A stretch of DNA of 13,174 bases from Saccoglossus kowalevskii (Eukaryota > Hemichordata > Enteropneusta > Harrimaniidae), in the NCBI RefSeq assembly GCF_000003605.2, contig NW_003116946.1, positions 211,267 through 224,440 of the forward strand. The letters run 5' to 3'. The number at the start of each line of letters is the position of its first letter. Position 1 is the stretch's first letter. The position numbers and the translations under genes were made by a program. Positions 8,160-13,174 of this stretch are shown piece after piece. The notes below the pieces were generated by a model. The model made no database searches and was not told the DNA's origin. It was given only the letters and a program-made list of their open reading frames with translations.

Positions 8160-8613
8160 GAGCTTTGTCATCGCTTTATGCATGATTAAAAGACGTTTGT
8201 GTTCCACTGTGGGGTTGTTTATGTTGATAAACGACATTGAAATATTAACAGATGCATCATCCACTAAGGGGATATCTCCAAGGGCATTGGTTTTGCGAAA
8301 TTTGTTCACGGGAATTCAAAGTTGGGCACACAAATGAACACTATGTGTCCCTACTTGAATTATAGTTTATCGTTATTGATGCCATCATGTGGGTGTACAT
8401 TGGTCACAACATCGAACCAGTTTTTGTTAATGATATCAAAAGGCAAGGTTTTTTCGTGTTTCCAGTCATCAACTCACGTTGTTTAAGCCTGACAGCTATG
8501 AAGAATAATTTCATATAACGTCACAATTTCAGTCAGAAAAACAGAAAAGCAAAGCTGATGTATTATCTCGTTTTCACTTCCAGGGGCATCGGCTTCTAGC
8601 ACCAGAGGCCCAA
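8160..8613 (+). pseudogene. Decayed DIRS-like (tyrosine-recombinase) retrotransposon RNase H fragment
   Basis: HD.KTFVF at about 8180-8205 fits the usual HxxL..DL.tW..F segment before RNase H. INDIEILTDASSTKG (8230-8268) carries the first catalytic aspartate of RNase H. One base later the frame shifts to GYLQGHWFC (from 8270). LLEL followed by a stop and FIVIDAIMW (8351-8392) corresponds to LELFPIVxAxxxWG, a signature of DIRS/Ngaro RNase H. FVND follows at about 8424. After another shift, TAMKNNFIITSQ-like sequence leads to KADVLSRFHFQ and LLAPEAQ (8551-8613), matching the AdaLSRxxxxxFRxLAPxAd end of the domain. At least two frameshifts and in-frame stops make it inactive. No tyrosine recombinase was found downstream. 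A minus-strand ORF at 8483-8713 is antisense to it and is discounted. Confidence 0.65.
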
Positions 8614-10160
8614 TAGTTGTCATGGTGTCTATTATACGGTACAGTAACCCACATTTAGAACAAAGGGCATTTGGAATGTAATAGTTTCCCCAAAATAAAA
8701 AAGCATATCGCACCTGTTTAGCTCATTTCCTAAGTTTTGTTAACATGCATAATGTACAGTGTTCCATTTTTCACTATTTCAACAAGATTACTGATGCTTT
8801 TTGCCACATTTTGCCAAAACACTTGTTTCTAAGTGATTCTAATATTAAACATTACTTTGCCGGGTCCGATTTGCATAATTCAGTGCAGGCAATCCCTGGC
8901 AAGTCGAAAATGAGTTACCACATTTGAGATTTAATTTGCTCCAGAAGGAAGAAATAAAACACACAACAACATTTTCCATTTACGACTTAGTGGCTCAAAT
9001 GTCACTGAAGTGAAATATGTTTTACCCTACAGGTATCTTAGTGCCTTTCTTTGTTATCTTTCACATAGTTGCAGTTCAGCGCTGCCTTTACACATAATCC
9101 GTATTTCCGTTAGAGTTTTCGCTGTTTCTGTCAGTAGTTATGGAAACCGCCGTCTCTGCCAATAACACGTGAGTAGCTAAGTGCTGCCGCTGTTCTCTGT
9201 GGCTTAGTTGTACCTTACGTTGTGACTACTCATATCATCGTGGTAGCGAAACCTCCACTTCACCTCATCTACATCAGTCAGCTCGATAATCACTACTAAT
9301 TTTCTGTATTCTCATAGCTAGAATCTTCTACTTATTGATTGTATCTGTGCATTATATTAGAACATATTAGAATGTGTTGGTTGTACTTGTACCCCCAGCA
9401 CCATCCCCGCCAACAGAAAAGTATTACTACATTAGGCCATGCGGTACTTTTTCTTCTCGATTTTCACAGTGTGTACTAGTATTTACACTGTGCTTAAATG
9501 TCATCTAATTTTATTTAGTGTATGATCATATACTTCACAGCAGTGATGTTCCTAATGTGGTGGTGCACTACAGTGATTATCTATAGTAGATCTACAAGAC
9601 GAACACAGACGTTACTATAGGAAATAATGATGAGAATGATGTTACGTTATTCACTGTTTAGTATTCAGTACACATGTCGTGATTCTGGTTGTATCAATTT
9701 GATTATAACTCTGAATGAATCATCACGCACAGGTTGTTATTTCACATAGGTAATATTTATATTTATCACTAGTGATTGGAAACTAATCGGCAGGATTACC
9801 CATTATAATCATGCTTTGGGATTAGAAGGGATTACGATGATCATGGATATATATTATGAACGTAACTATGAACCACGTTTATAGCATATATGTAATAAAA
9901 ATATTACATATTTCGCATGAATGAGAAAAATGACAACAAGCTATACCAGAAACAATGAAATATGTTGTCTGAATAATCAAACAAACTAATTGCGACATCC
10001 TGGAAATGGAGTTACATAATCAGAGACATAATTCAATAATTGTAATTAGGTAATTGTAAGCTTAAACAATTATGTAATGGTTTCGTGTGGATAGGACCCT
10101 CCCTATATGTAATAAACCGCGACGCCACACTCAAATCAACATGATCAAAGCTGAAAGTTC
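8614..10160. other. Non-coding stretch between the DIRS-like relic and the microsatellite
   Basis: A 60-codon plus-strand ORF at 8745-8927 has no recognisable content. A short stem (CACAGTGT 9465-9472 with ACACTGTG 9485-9492) and a three-site GGATTA cluster (9793-9834) are the only structures noted. No gene identified. Confidence 0.45.
9793..9834 (+). promoter_or_regulatory. Cluster of three GGATTA (TAATCC) motifs
   Basis: GGATTA occurs at 9793-9798, 9819-9824 and 9829-9834, all in the same orientation. TAATCC is the known core site for K50 homeodomain proteins such as Otx, Pitx and Goosecoid. Three in 42 bp is more than expected by chance, but no gene is nearby, so an enhancer role is speculation. 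Confidence 0.2.
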
Positions 10161-10307
10161 AATACAATACAATAATATAATATAATATAATATAATATAA
10201 TGTAATATAATATAATATAATATAATATAATATAATATAATATAATATAATATAATATAATATAATATAATATAATATAATATAATATAATATAATAATA
10301 ATAATAT
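10161..10307. repeat. Pentanucleotide microsatellite (TATAA)n with flanking variants
   Basis: Two AATAC units (10161-10170) lead into about 24 uninterrupted copies of TATAA (10176-10295), with a single substitution (TGTAA at 10201-10205). A short AAT trinucleotide run ends it (to about 10307). The 73-codon minus-strand ORF across this array, rich in Tyr-Ile-Leu, is only the translation of the repeat. Confidence 0.97.
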
Positions 10308-10309
10308 TC

Positions 10310-10790
10310 TGCAGCATTTTAATTTTAATATTGTTACTGTCAGAGCATACAAAATAACATTGAGAAGATTAGATGCGTTGGTATGGCTATGTTTTGCCTT
10401 TCATAATAGCTAAGGAATGTTTGGTATTTACTGTGATTGTAATTGATACTACATTGAATACGAATCCAGTTCATATACATAAGCTATATATATATATATA
10501 TGACATTTATCAACAGAACATAATCATTTTTAATGAGTAAAAATATACAGGAAGTATGAAAAAAATAAACGTGGTTTTAAAAAATGGCGAAAAAGACACT
10601 TTTTAGTGATGAAAACCATTTGAAATGTGAATTACCTGATTCACATTATAATTACAAAATCAGTCTTATTTCGCATGATAGTAAAAGAAATGATACTCTT
10701 TAAGAATTCAAAATAGAAACAGAAACATTGTTTTATTTGTCATGTTTCCATGGTAACAAAGGCAATTAAGAACACGGTTTTATTCGAAAA
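10310..10790. other. AT-rich non-coding stretch
   Basis: It holds a (TA)8 run at 10485-10501 and otherwise no recognisable feature. Confidence 0.45.
10485..10501. repeat. (TA)8 dinucleotide run
   Basis: Uninterrupted TA alternation. Confidence 0.9.
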
Positions 10791-10839
10791 TAAGTATTAT
10801 TAACGAAACATATACAACGAGTACGTGGTGAAATGTCAA

Positions 10840-10935
10840 TTTAGAAATATTGCTTTGAATATAAGTACCGCGAACATAGATATCATCTTTATTTTCGATT
10901 ATATTTAAAGGTAGTGAATATAATTCAATGATAAT
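10840..10935 (+). repeat. Diverged dispersed repeat, copy A
   Basis: It aligns in direct orientation with 12482-12600. Shared blocks include TTAGAAA, ATATAAGT, CGAACAT, TTATTTTCGATTATAT and TAGTG.AATATAATT. Similarity is weaker upstream to about 10800. Family unknown. Confidence 0.6.
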
Positions 10936-10949
10936 TATATCCTGAATGA

Positions 10950-12430
10950 TCTGCAGATTAAGGAACCATGTAAATATAGTAATATTACACAGATGACATA
11001 ACTATATTTGCAGTAGACGTTGGAATCTAACGAAATAATTTGTGGTTGCCAGTTGATACTATTTTCTGGCTGTTCGTAGTCATTTTTCTGATTTGCCTAT
11101 CGTAGTTAGCTCATAGTGTTTAATGTCATGTGATTTGTTTGCTATTTTGTTTGCATGCCTGATTGAATATTTACTCCGAAATTTGGTTTATTCATTTTAC
11201 CAAATAATAGATTTATTTCATTCATGAAGGGAAATATATAGACAATTGAAGTACATTTTCAATAAATACAACATATTCTACATGTTGGGCATATTGAAAC
11301 AATTACTTTGTTGAAATATTGAGTGCCCCACAATTTTTGTCAATGCTTTATTTGGCTAGATAGGTGTATATCAAATTGTACGATTATCTCATGTCTTGAA
11401 GGTTTAACGTCAATTTGTAACCATGAAACATAGTGTCAGGTTTATAGTAATTTTTAAAATTTGTTTCTCTAGCTTCAAAATTGAAAACGATGCGGCTGTT
11501 TCATCCAATTTGCGGTTGCCATGGAAGCATGTCTGGAAATGACTCCTGCCACTACATTTTCTATCTTCGTATATGATTACGAAAAAAAGGGCTTATATTT
11601 TGTTTCACGATAAGGAGGAGACTTCTTCAAAAAGGCCTTTTCCGGAATTGGTCACAAGCCTACATCAAAATCTGTAATAATTGGGTAATATTTTTAGGAA
11701 TGTGTGTAATGAGTTTTATCACTACCATGCACGTGATTACAATTGAACAGTAGTAATGTAAATGTTTTCAACTAAATGGACCTACCTCGGGTTAATAAAC
11801 GTCAATTTCATATTTTAGAAATTGAAACTTTATTACCAAAGAATAAATACCATTTATCGATAGTTTAATCATATGGTTTAATATGACACTCAAAATCTCA
11901 ACATCATGAAATTACATTGCAACAAGCAATAAAAACCAAGAAAATGTCAACAACAATTGTTTCTTTCGGTAAAGTCCGCGTTTTATTCGCCATGGCTCAT
12001 TCAAGGCGAGATATTTTCACGAATTTCATGTGAAACAGAAAGTAAACCGATGAAATAGTCAAATCAATTATCTAATTAATTAATTAATTAATAATTTATA
12101 TGCGAACGAATTTAATTTGAAATATACAAAACTCATTTTTAAAAGGAGACAACATGAATACCGCTAGTCAATTTTAATTGAGAAGCATTTGGACAACAAT
12201 GGTAAACGGTAAGCATTTGAATACTATGCAGCATTGGTACTTATGTCCCTGCAATAATTACACAATGCGAGACCTGCAAATACTCAATTTTGACCTGAAG
12301 TTTGTGATGTGAATGAATAATTTATCTGCCTCGTTCTCATGAAATCCTGTGATACCTATTAAGTAGGTTTCCATCATAATAAATCAAAGTAAATATTACG
12401 TCAAATTGGACATCTATAAAATAAAACTAT
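10950..12430. other. AT-rich non-coding stretch between the dispersed repeat copies
   Basis: No gene or long ORF. It contains an imperfect hairpin around 11281-11333 (TTGGGCA...TATTGAAACAA opposite TTGTTGAAATATTGAGTGCCCCA) and a TAAT run at 12073-12092. Confidence 0.45.
12073..12092. repeat. Short TAAT tetranucleotide run
   Basis: About five copies of TAAT. Confidence 0.85.
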
Positions 12431-12481
12431 AATCTACACAACAATAAAGAGAAAATACAACACTCGTAATCAGCCCTGTTC

Positions 12482-12600
12482 TTTAGAAACATGACTTCAG
12501 ATATAAGTGTCAACGAACATGGATCTCATTCTTATTTTCGATTATATATCTAGACTAGTGGTCTACGTGCCACAATAGTGTAATATAATTGAAATTACTT
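12482..12600 (+). repeat. Diverged dispersed repeat, copy B
   Basis: Direct-orientation partner of 10840-10935, about 1.6 kb downstream. It carries about 25 extra bases (around 12550-12574) between the CGATTATAT block and the TAGTGTAATATAATT block. Confidence 0.6.
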
Positions 12601-13174
12601 TCACAACTGTTTGTTCTGATTTGATCATGTTTGAAAGTAGACAGTAGAATATGTGCGTATTTGATAGGATCCTTAACTAACGTGGCGAATGAAACAATAC
12701 TTCTTATATATCATTAGTCATATGGTGTACAGTCAAACACGTCTGTAAAAATGTAAACGTTCCAGTGGAAAGATTACATGTATATAATATAGATGCCTTC
12801 CACTAACTGCAACAAGCTATTGAACAAAAAGAGACCACTCAGTAAACCGAAAAGGGGTCGGTATAATCGTTGTAATCGCGTCAAATAAATATTCAAAAAA
12901 ATCATAGTCATAGGATTTCGGAGTATTTTTTTAAAATATGATTTAATATATTTCACTTGAAGTGTATATTCTGTTTGGAATATACCCATGCTTTTCCATG
13001 ATAGTATACGAGTAGACAACGAATCATTGCAGTTTACAATTACTATGTTGAATAATATTTACAAAATGATATTGTAACTCTAACTGTGATACATTTTACT
13101 TAGTGGTTTCGCTATTCAATATAATATGTTTGTTTACAACTAAACTATGATGATGCGAAAATAATACTGAACAA
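12601..13174. other. Non-coding stretch to the window end
   Basis: An 81-codon minus-strand ORF at 12774-13019 shows no recognisable domain and no supporting context. No other structure was seen. Confidence 0.4.

Noticed and set aside
8483-8713. Minus-strand ORF of 76 codons
   Set aside because: Antisense to the DIRS-like RNase H relic, with no recognisable content.
10131-10352. Minus-strand ORF rich in Tyr, Ile and Leu
   Set aside because: It is the translation of the TATAA microsatellite; the period of 5 with no stop explains its openness.
11281-11333. Possible microRNA-type hairpin
   Set aside because: The stem is imperfect with bulges, its total length is about 50 bp with a short loop, and it sits in AT-rich DNA where such structures are common. 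Small-RNA reads would be needed to revive it.
12774-13019. Minus-strand ORF of 81 codons
   Set aside because: No domain, no promoter or splice context; its length is unremarkable for a 13-kb AT-rich window.

Overview
The window looks like AT-rich, non-coding, repeat-dense nuclear DNA of an animal, most likely a marine invertebrate. No prokaryotic gene organisation is visible: there are no operons and no dense long ORFs. No intact host protein-coding gene, tRNA or rRNA could be recognised. What can be read is tandem repeats, DNA transposons defined by inverted repeats and target-site duplications, and decayed pol fragments of two retrotransposon classes. The organism call is inference: DIRS-like and Ty3/Gypsy-like relics, a hAT-type CAxTGGCGGAT terminus and minisatellites are a common mix in molluscs, cnidarians and invertebrate deuterostomes. 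I cannot narrow it further.

Left part (1-3872). A 41-42 bp minisatellite runs in from the left edge (1-235). It is followed by a 749-bp foldback element (324-1072) with arms of about 130 bp and an imperfect 8-bp target duplication. After a featureless stretch comes a very short hAT-type MITE (2040-2127), itself bracketed by an outer inverted repeat (about 1999-2257). A nine-copy 97-bp satellite (2989-3872) follows; its first six units form two copies of a three-monomer higher-order repeat.

Middle part (3873-8613). A decayed plus-strand Ty3/Gypsy-like pol segment (about 5032-5520) is readable only by changing frame several times. Next is the best-preserved mobile element, at 5919-7237. It has long, nearly identical terminal inverted repeats, a 9-bp flanking duplication with one mismatch, and an interior that resembles a small spliced transcription unit: CRE, ATG in good context, splice donor, branch point and acceptor, and polyadenylation signal. 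It looks like a non-autonomous Mutator-like or Merlin-like element. A decayed DIRS-like RNase H segment follows (about 8160-8613).

Right part (8614-13174). This is AT-rich DNA with a long TATAA pentanucleotide microsatellite (10161-10307), small TA and TAAT tracts, a diverged dispersed repeat pair (about 10840 and 12482), and a small cluster of GGATTA homeodomain-type sites (9793-9834). I see no gene there.

The elements do not form a pathway. The window reads as layered mobile-element insertions and tandem-repeat expansions; the 5919-7237 element is probably the youngest, judging by its near-identical outer repeats.
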